A stretch of DNA of 32,136 nucleotides from assembly GCF_024710765.1 (NCBI RefSeq), contig NZ_JANJUE010000123.1, forward strand, positions 81,005-113,140. Reading direction: 5' to 3'. Both the position numbers and the translations under genes were made by a program. The notes under the pieces are model-generated. The model made no database searches and was not told the origin of the DNA. It was given only the letters and a program-made list of their open reading frames with translations. Position 1 is the stretch's first letter; each line of letters starts with the position of its first letter. The stretch is from Pseudoxanthomonas sp. Its GTDB lineage: Bacteria > Pseudomonadota > Gammaproteobacteria > Xanthomonadales > Xanthomonadaceae. Positions 25,601 through 32,136 of this stretch are shown here, one piece after another.

Positions 25601-26254
25601 TTACTTGCGCGTACCGCGTTCGCGCGCGACCAGCCAATCGGTGATGCGCAGCACGTCGTCGTAGCTCTCGCCGCCGGTCACGCGGTACTTGCCGTTGACG
25701 ACCAGGGTCGGGGTGCCGCGCACGCCGCTGGCGATGGCGAACGCGCGCGCCTTCTCCAGGCGGGCGTCCACCTCGGGGCCGCGCAGCAGGGTGTTGAAGC
25801 GCGTCCGGTCCACGCCGTAGCCGGCGTAGAACGCGACCAGTTCGTCCGCCGAGACGTTGTGCAGGGGCAGCGCGCCGTCCTTGTGCAGGGCATCGAACAC
25901 GGCGGCGTGGGTCTTGCCCAGCACGCCGCTCAGCTCGGCCGCGTAGTAGGCGCGGGCGTAGGGAATCCAGGAGGAGGACAGCGCCGCCGGCACCTGCACC
26001 ACCTGCACGCCCGGACCCTGCTTGCGCTTCCAGGCCTGCAGGTTGGGTTCGAAATGGGCGCAGTGGACGCAGGCGTAGGAGAACACTTCTACCACTTCGA
26101 CCTTGCCCTTGACCGGCGCGAAGGGCTTGCCGTCCGGGATGACCTCGTAGTCCACGCCTTCCTTCGGCGCGGGCGCGTCGGCGGCCAGCGCCAGCATCGG
26201 CAGCAGCGAGAACAACGCCGTCAACATCAGGCGCAGGGTCGGGCGGGTCTTCAT
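25601..26254 (-). CDS. dsbA: DsbA-family thiol:disulfide oxidoreductase (CVHC active site)
   Basis: A 217-residue soluble periplasmic protein with a signal peptide of about 25 residues. The thioredoxin-fold redox pair is Cys62/Cys65 in SYACVHCAHF, and the cis-proline segment is RGTPTLVV (Thr181-Pro182). E. coli DsbA has CPHC and a valine before the cis-proline; here both differ. It introduces or exchanges disulfides in secreted proteins. Strong GGAGG precedes ATG 26254. It lies between the cytochrome c4 gene, from which an intrinsic terminator separates it, and the second, lipoprotein-type dsbA. The two domains align throughout (AFYAGYGVD, LVVNGKY, LRITD), indicating an old tandem duplication. 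Confidence 0.94.
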   Translation of the reverse strand: MKTRPTLRLMLTALFSLLPMLALAADAPAPKEGVDYEVIPDGKPFAPVKGKVEVVEVFSYACVHCAHFEPNLQAWKRKQGPGVQVVQVPAALSSSWIPYARAYYAAELSGVLGKTHAAVFDALHKDGALPLHNVSADELVAFYAGYGVDRTRFNTLLRGPEVDARLEKARAFAIASGVRGTPTLVVNGKYRVTGGESYDDVLRITDWLVARERGTRK

Positions 26255-26276
26255 GTGTTTCCTCCGCGGGCGCTGG

Positions 26277-26308
26277 AAAAAGAAACGCCGGCCATGGTGG
26301 GGCCGGCG
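26277..26308 (-). terminator. Intrinsic terminator after cytochrome c4
   Basis: Minus strand: an 8-bp stem CGCCGGCC / GGCCGGCG with a 7-nt loop followed by TTTCTTTTT. It lies between the cytochrome stop (26355) and the dsbA start (26254). Confidence 0.85.
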
Positions 26309-26354
26309 CAATGAACAGGAGCTGTGAATCAGGACCGCGGCGAAGCGGCGAAGT

Positions 26355-27146
26355 TCACGACTTCTTGGCAGTCGTGGTCTTCGCGGCGGCTTCGTCGTCG
26401 GCACGGTCGTGCAGGCCCTGCAGGTAGCTGCCCAGCGCCTGGATTTCCTGCTCGGTCAGCGAGTGCACGACCTGTGCCATGGTGTTGAAGTGGGTCGGAT
26501 CCTTCTCGGTGGTCGTGCCGGCCTGGTATTCCTGCAGGCGACGCACCACGTAGGCCTGCTGCTGGCCGCCCACGTGGGGATAGGCCGGACCCGGGTTGCC
26601 GGCGCCAGTGGGGCCGTGGCACGCCATGCACGCCGGGACGCCGCGGCTGGCATCGCCGGAGCGATACAGCTTCTGGCCGATTTCGTAGAACTTCATGTCC
26701 TTGTAGGTGCCCTCGGCGACGACCGAATCGTCAGCCAGGCCGGCGCCGGCCTTCTGGGTGGCGAAGTAGGCGCCGACATCGCGCATGTCCTGCGCGCTCA
26801 GGGTCTGGGCGAACGGCACCATCACCGCGGCCAGGCCGCCGGTGCGCTGGCCATCGGCGAACAGCGCCAGCTGGCGGGAAATGTAGCGCTCGCTCTGGCC
26901 GGCGATGCGCGGGTACTGCGGATCGGTCGGGTTGCCGTCGGCGCCATGGCAGGCGGCGCAGGCGGCGGCCTTGGTCTGGCCGGCCTTGGCGTCACCCCAG
27001 GTGGTCTTGGTCAGGTCGATATCCAGCGAGGCGGTCTGCACCGGGGCATTGTCCGGTACCGGTACGACGGTGGTCTGTGCATAGGCAACCGCCCCAACGG
27101 CCGCAATGGCCAGTCCAGCAAGTCCCCAAACGCGAGCGTGGCGCAT
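26355..27146 (-). CDS. Dihaem cytochrome c4-type electron carrier
   Basis: A 263-residue periplasmic cytochrome. Residues 1-23 form a signal peptide ending AYA. Two CxxCH haem sites are present, CAACH (Cys63, Cys66, His67) and CMACH (Cys173, Cys176, His177), with probable axial methionines Met109 (AVMVPFA) and Met223 (NTMAQVV); the two halves are homologous (YPRIAGQ / YPHVGGQ). The C-terminus has a lysine/threonine-rich tail. Cytochromes c4 pass electrons to terminal oxidases. It is divergent from engB, an arrangement also seen in pseudomonads and xanthomonads, and has its own promoter and terminator. Confidence 0.95.
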   Translation of the reverse strand: MRHARVWGLAGLAIAAVGAVAYAQTTVVPVPDNAPVQTASLDIDLTKTTWGDAKAGQTKAAACAACHGADGNPTDPQYPRIAGQSERYISRQLALFADGQRTGGLAAVMVPFAQTLSAQDMRDVGAYFATQKAGAGLADDSVVAEGTYKDMKFYEIGQKLYRSGDASRGVPACMACHGPTGAGNPGPAYPHVGGQQQAYVVRRLQEYQAGTTTEKDPTHFNTMAQVVHSLTEQEIQALGSYLQGLHDRADDEAAAKTTTAKKS

Positions 27147-27204
27147 GCTAAAGCTCCGAAAAACCTCAAGAAGCGGTGCCCCATGGCAGCCGCGAAACCC
27201 CGGA

Positions 27205-27234
27205 ATTATCCCTGCGGGGGGGCTCCGCGGTCAA
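27205..27234 (-). promoter_or_regulatory. Promoter of the cytochrome c4 gene
   Basis: TTGACC (27229-27234), an 18-nt spacer with a C7 run, and GATAAT (27205-27210) on the minus strand match sigma70 boxes at 5/6 each. The predicted leader is about 50 nt. Confidence 0.75.
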
Positions 27235-27297
27235 TTCGGCCCTGTCAGCGGGGCGAACCTGGCCGCGATCGGCCCCCGCCCATGCCATCCTAGTGGC

Positions 27298-27900
27298 ATG
27301 TCGAACCTGCTCAATTCCGCCCGATACCTGCTCTCGGCGCACAATTTCCGCCAGCTTCCGGCCGATGTCGGCCGCGAAGTGGCCTTTGCCGGGCGCTCCA
27401 ACGCCGGCAAGTCCAGCGCGCTGAACGCGCTGACCCGCCACAACGCGCTGGCCCGGGTGTCCAAGACGCCCGGCCGGACCCAGCAACTGGTGTTTTTCGA
27501 GGTCCGGCCGGATCGCCACCTGGTCGATCTGCCCGGTTACGGCTACGCCAAGGTGCCGCAGGAGCTGCAGGCGCACTGGCAGGCTTTCATCCAGGACTAC
27601 TTCCAGCGCCGCGAGGCGCTCAAGGGGCTGGTGGTGGTGATGGACATCCGCCACCCCCTCAAGGACTACGACCGGCAGATGCTGGGCTACGCGGTCCAGC
27701 GCGGGCTGCCGGCGCACGCGCTGCTGACCAAGGCCGACAAGCTCGGCCGTGGCCAGCAGTCGCAGACCCTGCAGGCGGTGAAGAAGGAATTGTTCTCCGC
27801 CTTCGGCGACAGCGTGGGCGTGCAGGTGTTCTCGTCCGAGTCCAAGCAGGGCGTGGACGAGGCGCGCCAGGTGGTGACGGACTGGCTGGAGCTCGCCTGA
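27298..27900 (+). CDS. engB: EngB (YsxC/YihA), ribosome-biogenesis GTP-binding protein
   Basis: A 200-residue GTPase required for large ribosomal subunit assembly. Nucleotide motifs: G1 GRSNAGKSS (32-40), the G2 region around KTPGRTQ (57-62), G3 DLPGYG (77-82), G4 TKADK (144-148) and the G5 region SSESK (179-183). Length is standard. Start is ATG 27298, which places the typical short N-terminal arm before G1; the frame upstream crosses the cytochrome promoter. It is convergent with the metallo-beta-lactamase-fold gene, 16 nt apart. Confidence 0.97.
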   Translation: MSNLLNSARYLLSAHNFRQLPADVGREVAFAGRSNAGKSSALNALTRHNALARVSKTPGRTQQLVFFEVRPDRHLVDLPGYGYAKVPQELQAHWQAFIQDYFQRREALKGLVVVMDIRHPLKDYDRQMLGYAVQRGLPAHALLTKADKLGRGQQSQTLQAVKKELFSAFGDSVGVQVFSSESKQGVDEARQVVTDWLELA

Positions 27901-27916
27901 GCAACCGCCAGCGCGC

Positions 27917-28903
27917 TTACTGCTCGCCCGGCAGCGGCGAGAATTCGGCGGGCACCCAGGCAAAGGCGTCGTCGTCGCGGCGGACATGGCCCAGGCCGGG
28001 AAACGGCAGATGCGCGCCGGCCAGCCACCAGCCGCCATCGGCCACCTGCGCCATGAGCGCGCGGCGGCTGGCGATCGCCTGGCCGCGATCCAGATCGGCC
28101 TCGAACGAGGCATCCGGGCGGGCGAACTGCACCGCGTGGTAGTGGACGATGTCGCCCCAGACCAGCAATGCCTGGCCGGCACCGGCGTCGAACAGGAACG
28201 AGGTATGGCCGGGCGTGTGGCCGGGTGAAGCCAGGCCGCGCACGCCTTCGGGCAGGCGCTCGCCGTCGGTGAACAGCCGCAGCCGCCCCGCCGCCCGGTA
28301 GGGAGCCACCGCATCGCGCGCCATCTTGAACAGCGGGCGGAACATGGTCCGCGTGTCGGCACGGGTTTCGGTGGCCGGATCCAGCCAGTAGTCGGCGTCC
28401 GCGCGCGCCAGCCACACCGTCGCCTTCGGGAACGCCTCGCGGCCCTGCGCATCGAGCAGGCCGCACAGGTGATCCGGATGCGCGTGGGTGATCAGCACCT
28501 GGTCGACCTGTTCGGGCGTGTAGCCGGCGCTGCGCAGGTTCTCCAGCACGTGGCCCAGGCCCGGACCGAAGCAGCGCGCGGTGCCGGCATCCACCAGGGT
28601 CAGCACGTCGCCGCGCTGCACCAGGTAGGCGTTGACCGCGGTCTGCAGGCCCTGCGCGGTTTCCGGAACGTGGCGCGAGGCCAGCAGCGCCTGTTTGCCG
28701 GCCTCGTCGATGCCGGACAGCTCGGCGCGCGCCAACGGCACGACGCCGTCGAACAACGCGGTGACGCGAAGGTCGCCAATCGCCTGGTGATGGACGCCCG
28801 CGACTTGGCGGGTGGGGGCGGTCTGCGCGACGGCGGGCAGGGCCACGGGCGCCAGCGCCATCAGCGCGGCCAGGGAGAAGGGACGAAGAGGCGCGAAAGA
28901 CAT
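27917..28903 (-). CDS. Secreted metallo-beta-lactamase-fold hydrolase
   Basis: A 328-residue protein with a signal peptide (about 1-27, ending AVAQ) and a complete metal site: THAHPDHLCG (His140, His142, Asp144, His145), SPGHTPGHTSF with His229, WGDIVHY with Asp251, and AGAHLPFPG with His298. The pattern suits a dizinc hydrolase such as a lactonase or related esterase; it is not a clear class B beta-lactamase. Substrate unknown. Start is ATG 28903, directly before the signal peptide. The preceding gene on the same strand encodes an AraC-type regulator, which may control it. Confidence 0.9.
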   Translation of the reverse strand: MSFAPLRPFSLAALMALAPVALPAVAQTAPTRQVAGVHHQAIGDLRVTALFDGVVPLARAELSGIDEAGKQALLASRHVPETAQGLQTAVNAYLVQRGDVLTLVDAGTARCFGPGLGHVLENLRSAGYTPEQVDQVLITHAHPDHLCGLLDAQGREAFPKATVWLARADADYWLDPATETRADTRTMFRPLFKMARDAVAPYRAAGRLRLFTDGERLPEGVRGLASPGHTPGHTSFLFDAGAGQALLVWGDIVHYHAVQFARPDASFEADLDRGQAIASRRALMAQVADGGWWLAGAHLPFPGLGHVRRDDDAFAWVPAEFSPLPGEQ

Positions 28904-28959
28904 GAGGGTTCGGGAAGGACGCGGCACCGCCGCGGAGCCGTCATCGTAGACAGGCGCGA

Positions 28960-28976
28960 TCGAGCGCAACGCTCAA
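28960..28976. repeat. Inverted repeat upstream of the metallo-hydrolase gene
   Basis: TCGAGCGCAACGCTCAA has arms TCGAGCG and CGCTCAA (6 of 7 pair) around CAA. It lies 57 nt before the hydrolase ATG and 34 nt after the AraC stop, so it may be an operator or a hairpin ending the AraC message; no T-run follows. Confidence 0.4.
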
Positions 28977-29010
28977 TCCACGGCGTCAAACGCTCACGTT
29001 CGCGCGGGGC

Positions 29011-29844
29011 TCAGGCGTTGCCGATGCGGGCCGGATCCAGGCCGTAGCGCGCGCTGAAGCGGCGGCTGAAGCTGGCGACGGAGCGATAGCCGACCCGCGC
29101 GGCCACCGTCTTCACCGGCCAGTGGGTGGTGTAGAGCAGATCCATCGCGCAGGCCAGCCGGGCCGCCGCGATTACCTCGCGCAGGCCGGTGCCTTCGGCG
29201 GCCAGGCGCCGGCGCAGGGTGGCGCCGCTCACGCCCAGCGCGGTTTCGACAAGCCGGGACTGCCAGTCGCGCGCGGGATCGGCGCGGATCAGATCGCGGA
29301 TCCGCATCGCCAGGCTGGGCGGCGGCGGCACCAGCAGGGTGGTATGGCCGCGACGGCACAGCGCCACCGTCAGCGCGGCCAGCGCCAGCCGCGCCTCGAT
29401 GTACTGGCCGGCCTGCAGCGCGGCCAGCCAGCGTTGCAGATCGAATGCGAATTCGGCGCTGTCCAGGCGCGCGAGATCGTCGCCCTGGCCGGTGACCGGT
29501 TCGGTCCACAGCAGGCGGGCGGCGGCGAGCACTTCCTCGCACAGCGGGATGGTGACGGTCAGATAGAGGCCGCTGTCGGGATCGGGAATGTTGACCACGT
29601 CCATGCGACAGCGGCGCGCGATCAGGAACAGATCGCCCGGCATGAATTCGAGTGCCTGCGCATGCGTGCGCGCCTGCTTGCGACCGCGCAGGACGATCGC
29701 GATGCAGGGATGATCGATGTCGACCGCATGCGCACCGTGCTCATGGCGCGCGGTGATGCAGGCATAGCCTTCGGCACGGGTGCAGTCGATCAGCGAACCC
29801 AGGCGGGCGAGCAGCAGCGAACGGGGATCCTGCGGTGCGTTCAT
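29011..29844 (-). CDS. AraC-family transcriptional regulator
   Basis: A 277-residue regulator with an N-terminal AraC cupin-like sensor domain (IDHPCIAIVLRGRKQ, FMPGDLFLIARRCRMDV, LYLTVTIPL) and a C-terminal AraC helix-turn-helix domain (VETALGVSGATLRRRLAAEGTGLREVI and VAARVGYRSVASFSRRFSARYGLDPA). This arrangement is common in regulators that sense small molecules and act on an adjacent enzyme gene. Start is ATG 29844. The VIT1/CCC1-family gene ends 16 nt upstream and the metallo-hydrolase starts 107 nt downstream, all on the minus strand. Confidence 0.92.
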   Translation of the reverse strand: MNAPQDPRSLLLARLGSLIDCTRAEGYACITARHEHGAHAVDIDHPCIAIVLRGRKQARTHAQALEFMPGDLFLIARRCRMDVVNIPDPDSGLYLTVTIPLCEEVLAAARLLWTEPVTGQGDDLARLDSAEFAFDLQRWLAALQAGQYIEARLALAALTVALCRRGHTTLLVPPPPSLAMRIRDLIRADPARDWQSRLVETALGVSGATLRRRLAAEGTGLREVIAAARLACAMDLLYTTHWPVKTVAARVGYRSVASFSRRFSARYGLDPARIGNA

Positions 29845-29860
29845 CCGGAATGCGGGTGAT

Positions 29861-30577
29861 TCAGACCGAGACGTTGAACAGCCTGCCCACCAGCGCCGCC
29901 GCGGCCATCGCCGCCGCGCCCCAGAAGCCGACGCGCCACGCGCCGCGCAGCACCGGCGCGCCGCCGATCCGCGCGGCGAGGCCACCCGAGATCAGCAGGC
30001 CGACGAGGGTGACCGCGGTGGTCACGGCGACCACCCGGTTCACCGGGGCCAGCACCGAAGCGGCGATCGGCAATGCCGCGCCGACGGTGAACGCGGCCGC
30101 CGAGGCGAGCGCCGCCTGCAGCGGGCGCGCGCGCAGTTCCTCGGTGAGGCCGAGTTCGTCGCGCGCGTGCGCGGCCAGCGCATCGTGGGCGGTGAGCTGC
30201 TCGGCAACCTGGCGCGCGAGCGCGGGTTCGAGTCCGCGTTGCACGTAGATCTGGGTGAGCTCGGCAAGTTCCAGGTCGGGGGCGGCGCGCAGTTCGCGCT
30301 TCTCGATCGCCAGATCCGCCGCCTCGGTGTCTGCCTGTGATTGAACTGACACATATTCGCCGGCGGCCATCGACATCGCGCCGGCGACCACGCCGGCCAC
30401 GCCGGTCAGCAGGATGGTCTCGGAAGTCGCGCCGCTGGCGGCCACGCCGACCACGATGCCCGCCACCGAGACGATGCCGTCATTGGCGCCCAGCACCGCC
30501 GCGCGCAACCAGCCGACCCGGTTGGTGCGGTGCAGTTCGGGATGGCGGCTGGTCGGAGGTGGGCGATGGCGCGGCAT
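29861..30577 (-). CDS. VIT1/CCC1-family membrane protein (iron/manganese transporter type)
   Basis: A 238-residue membrane protein with about five hydrophobic segments. The N-terminal LGANDGIVSVAGIVVGVA and the following MSMAAGEYVSVQSQADTE are hallmarks of the VIT1/CCC1 family, and the acidic cytoplasmic loop (AIEKRELRAAPDLELAELTQIY) is where metals bind in studied members. Relatives export Fe2+ or Mn2+ from the cytoplasm. Start is ATG 30577, matching the short N-terminal arm of the family; the open frame upstream runs antisense to gshA. It is divergent from gshA and may share a message with the AraC gene. Confidence 0.93.
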   Translation of the reverse strand: MPRHRPPPTSRHPELHRTNRVGWLRAAVLGANDGIVSVAGIVVGVAASGATSETILLTGVAGVVAGAMSMAAGEYVSVQSQADTEAADLAIEKRELRAAPDLELAELTQIYVQRGLEPALARQVAEQLTAHDALAAHARDELGLTEELRARPLQAALASAAAFTVGAALPIAASVLAPVNRVVAVTTAVTLVGLLISGGLAARIGGAPVLRGAWRVGFWGAAAMAAAALVGRLFNVSV

Positions 30578-30687
30578 GCCGGGCAGGGTAGCGTCCGCAC
30601 CACGCGGGGTCGAGCCCGGGGCGGCCAGCACAGGCGCGGAACACTGCGATGTGGGCGGTGGCGATGATGCGGGGACGGGCGGCACGC

Positions 30688-30693
30688 TATATT
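30688..30693 (+). promoter_or_regulatory. Likely -10 box of gshA
   Basis: TATATT lies 65 nt before the preferred gshA start. No convincing -35 is seen 17 nt upstream. It argues against translation starting at TTG 30692, which overlaps it. Confidence 0.45.
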
Positions 30694-30757
30694 GCCGCCC
30701 TTGTGGCGCCTGCGCCGCAGCCCCACATCGTCGTTCCCCAGCCGTGCGAGCCCGCCT

Positions 30758-32122
30758 TTGTCCAGCCCCAGCCACGTCGCCGATACGCTCGTCACCGATC
30801 GCACGCAGCTCGTGCAGTACGTCGCCAGCGGCGAGAAGGTGCGCGCCGACTGGCGCATCGGCACCGAGCACGAGAAGTTCGGTTTCCGCCTGGACGATCT
30901 GCGTCCGCCGGAGTTCGATGGCGATCGCGGCATCGAGGCGCTGCTGAAGGGACTGGTCCGTTTCGGCTGGGAAGCGGTCGAGGAGAAGGGCCGGGTGATC
31001 GCGCTGACCCGCGATGGCGCTTCGGTGACGCTGGAACCGGCGGGACAACTGGAGCTTTCCGGCGCGGCGCTGGAAACCATCCACCAGACCTGCGTCGAAG
31101 TCGGCACCCACCTGAAGGAAGTCAAGGAAGTCGCCGACGAACTGCGATTGGGTTTCCTCGGCATGGGTTTCCAGCCCAAATGGCGGCGCGACGAGATGCC
31201 GTGGATGCCCAAGGGCCGCTACAAGATCATGAAGGCGTACATGCCGAAGGTCGGCTCGCTCGGCCTGGACATGATGACCCGCACCTGCACCGTCCAGGTC
31301 AACCTGGACTACGCCAGCGAAGCGGACATGGTGAAGAAGTTCCGCGTGTCGCTGGCACTGCAGCCGGTGGCCACGGCGCTGTTCGCCGATTCGCCGTTCA
31401 CCGACGGCGTGCCCAACGGCTACCAGAGCTATCGCTCGCACGTGTGGACCGACACCGACCCGGACCGCACCGGCCTGCTGGACTTCGTGTTCGAGGACGG
31501 TTTCGGCTACGAGCGCTACGTCGACTACATGCTCGACGTGCCGATGTACTTCGTCTATCGCGACGGCCGCTACGTCGATGCGCTCGGGCAGAGCTTCCGC
31601 GACTTCCTCGGTGGCCGCCTGCCGGCGCTGGAGGGCGAGCGGCCGACGCTGGGCGACTGGGCCGACCACCTGACCACCGCGTTCCCGGAAGTGCGCCTGA
31701 AGCGTTACCTGGAAATGCGCGGCGCCGACAGCGGACCGTGGAACCGCATCTGTGCGCTGCCGGCGCTGTGGGTCGGATTGCTGTATGACCAGACCGCGCT
31801 GGACGCTGCCTGGGACCTGTGCAGGGACTGGACGCTGGAAGAGCGCCACCACCTGCGCGACTCGGTACCGCGCCTCGGCCTGCGCACGCAGCACCGGGGC
31901 GACAGCCTGCGCGCGGTCGCCGAGCGCGTGCTGGCGATTTCCGCCGAAGGCCTGCGCCGGCGCAACCGCCTGAATCGCAACGGTGTCGACGAGCGCATCT
32001 ACCTCGATCCACTGCTGGAGTTCACGGCCGCCGGCATATCCCCGGCAGACCGCAAACTGGCGCTGTACCAGGGCGCCTGGCAGGGCGACATCGACCGGGT
32101 GTTCCGCGAGTTCGCCTACTGA
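30758..32122 (+). CDS. gshA: Glutamate-cysteine ligase (plant-type, GCS2 family)
   Basis: About 454 residues; ATP-dependent ligation of glutamate and cysteine, the first step of glutathione synthesis in the cytoplasm. Blocks typical of the plant/proteobacterial type are visible: RIGTEHEKFGF, VTLEPAGQLELSGA, MPKGRYKIMKAYMPKVG, MMTRTCTVQVNLDY, NGYQSYRSHVWTDTDPDRTG, and DYMLDVPMYF. No ATG precedes the conserved start, so TTG 30758 (giving MSSPSHVADT) is preferred; the frame is open to TTG 30692, but that overlaps a probable -10. The gene is complete and ends 14 nt before the window edge. Confidence 0.95.
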   Translation: MSSPSHVADTLVTDRTQLVQYVASGEKVRADWRIGTEHEKFGFRLDDLRPPEFDGDRGIEALLKGLVRFGWEAVEEKGRVIALTRDGASVTLEPAGQLELSGAALETIHQTCVEVGTHLKEVKEVADELRLGFLGMGFQPKWRRDEMPWMPKGRYKIMKAYMPKVGSLGLDMMTRTCTVQVNLDYASEADMVKKFRVSLALQPVATALFADSPFTDGVPNGYQSYRSHVWTDTDPDRTGLLDFVFEDGFGYERYVDYMLDVPMYFVYRDGRYVDALGQSFRDFLGGRLPALEGERPTLGDWADHLTTAFPEVRLKRYLEMRGADSGPWNRICALPALWVGLLYDQTALDAAWDLCRDWTLEERHHLRDSVPRLGLRTQHRGDSLRAVAERVLAISAEGLRRRNRLNRNGVDERIYLDPLLEFTAAGISPADRKLALYQGAWQGDIDRVFREFAY

Positions 32123-32136
32123 CCGGCGGGTCGCCG

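Overview
The window is a high-GC, gene-dense chromosomal segment of a gammaproteobacterium, most likely a member of the Xanthomonadaceae/Lysobacteraceae (Xanthomonas, Stenotrophomonas, Lysobacter, Pseudoxanthomonas, Luteimonas type). That placement is an inference from the gene families and their order: Caulobacter-type TonB-dependent receptors paired with sugar kinases, nagP-nagR-nagB-II-nagA-nagX, ohrR next to ohr, engB divergent from a cytochrome c4 with two dsbA genes, and a plant-type gshA. No rRNA, tRNA, IS element, phage gene or CRISPR array was seen.

Positions 1-15833 hold a complete N-acetylglucosamine (GlcNAc)/chitin-oligosaccharide utilisation locus. On the minus strand lie two paralogous cassettes, each a glucokinase-family (NagK-like) kinase followed by a large TonB-dependent receptor and a strong intrinsic terminator (kinase 3728-4759 + receptor 936-3626; kinase 8692-9726 + receptor 5847-8543). 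A GH20 beta-hexosaminidase, cut by the left edge, follows the first cassette. On the plus strand nagP-nagR-nagB-II-nagA-nagX are tightly packed (two ATGA overlaps). A 14-nt palindrome TGACAACGTTGTCA occurs before both kinases and, imperfectly, before nagP; it is the probable operator of the LacI-family regulator NagR encoded in the cluster. Proposed flow: secreted hexosaminidase releases GlcNAc or short oligomers, receptors take them into the periplasm, NagP carries GlcNAc across the inner membrane, the kinases make GlcNAc-6-P, NagA deacetylates it, and NagB-II converts glucosamine-6-P to fructose-6-P. The general system is known from Xanthomonas campestris; the tandem-cassette promoter architecture and some unexplained inverted repeats are the parts worth a second look.

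Positions 15900-24630 are a mixed chromosomal region: a lipoprotein PQQ-type aldose dehydrogenase; the ohrR/ohr organic-peroxide pair, with an operator palindrome inside an apparently leaderless ohrR promoter; a DUF3224 protein divergent from an AraC-type regulator; cca; slt; a TauE/SafE-type permease; and an endonuclease/exonuclease/phosphatase-fold protein.

Positions 24657-32122 hold two unlike DsbA oxidoreductases, a dihaem cytochrome c4 with a clear sigma70 promoter, engB, a secreted metallo-beta-lactamase-fold hydrolase with an AraC-type regulator and a VIT1/CCC1-family membrane protein, and the glutathione gene gshA. The only long stretch with no recognisable gene is about 4845-5783, between the two kinase-receptor cassettes.
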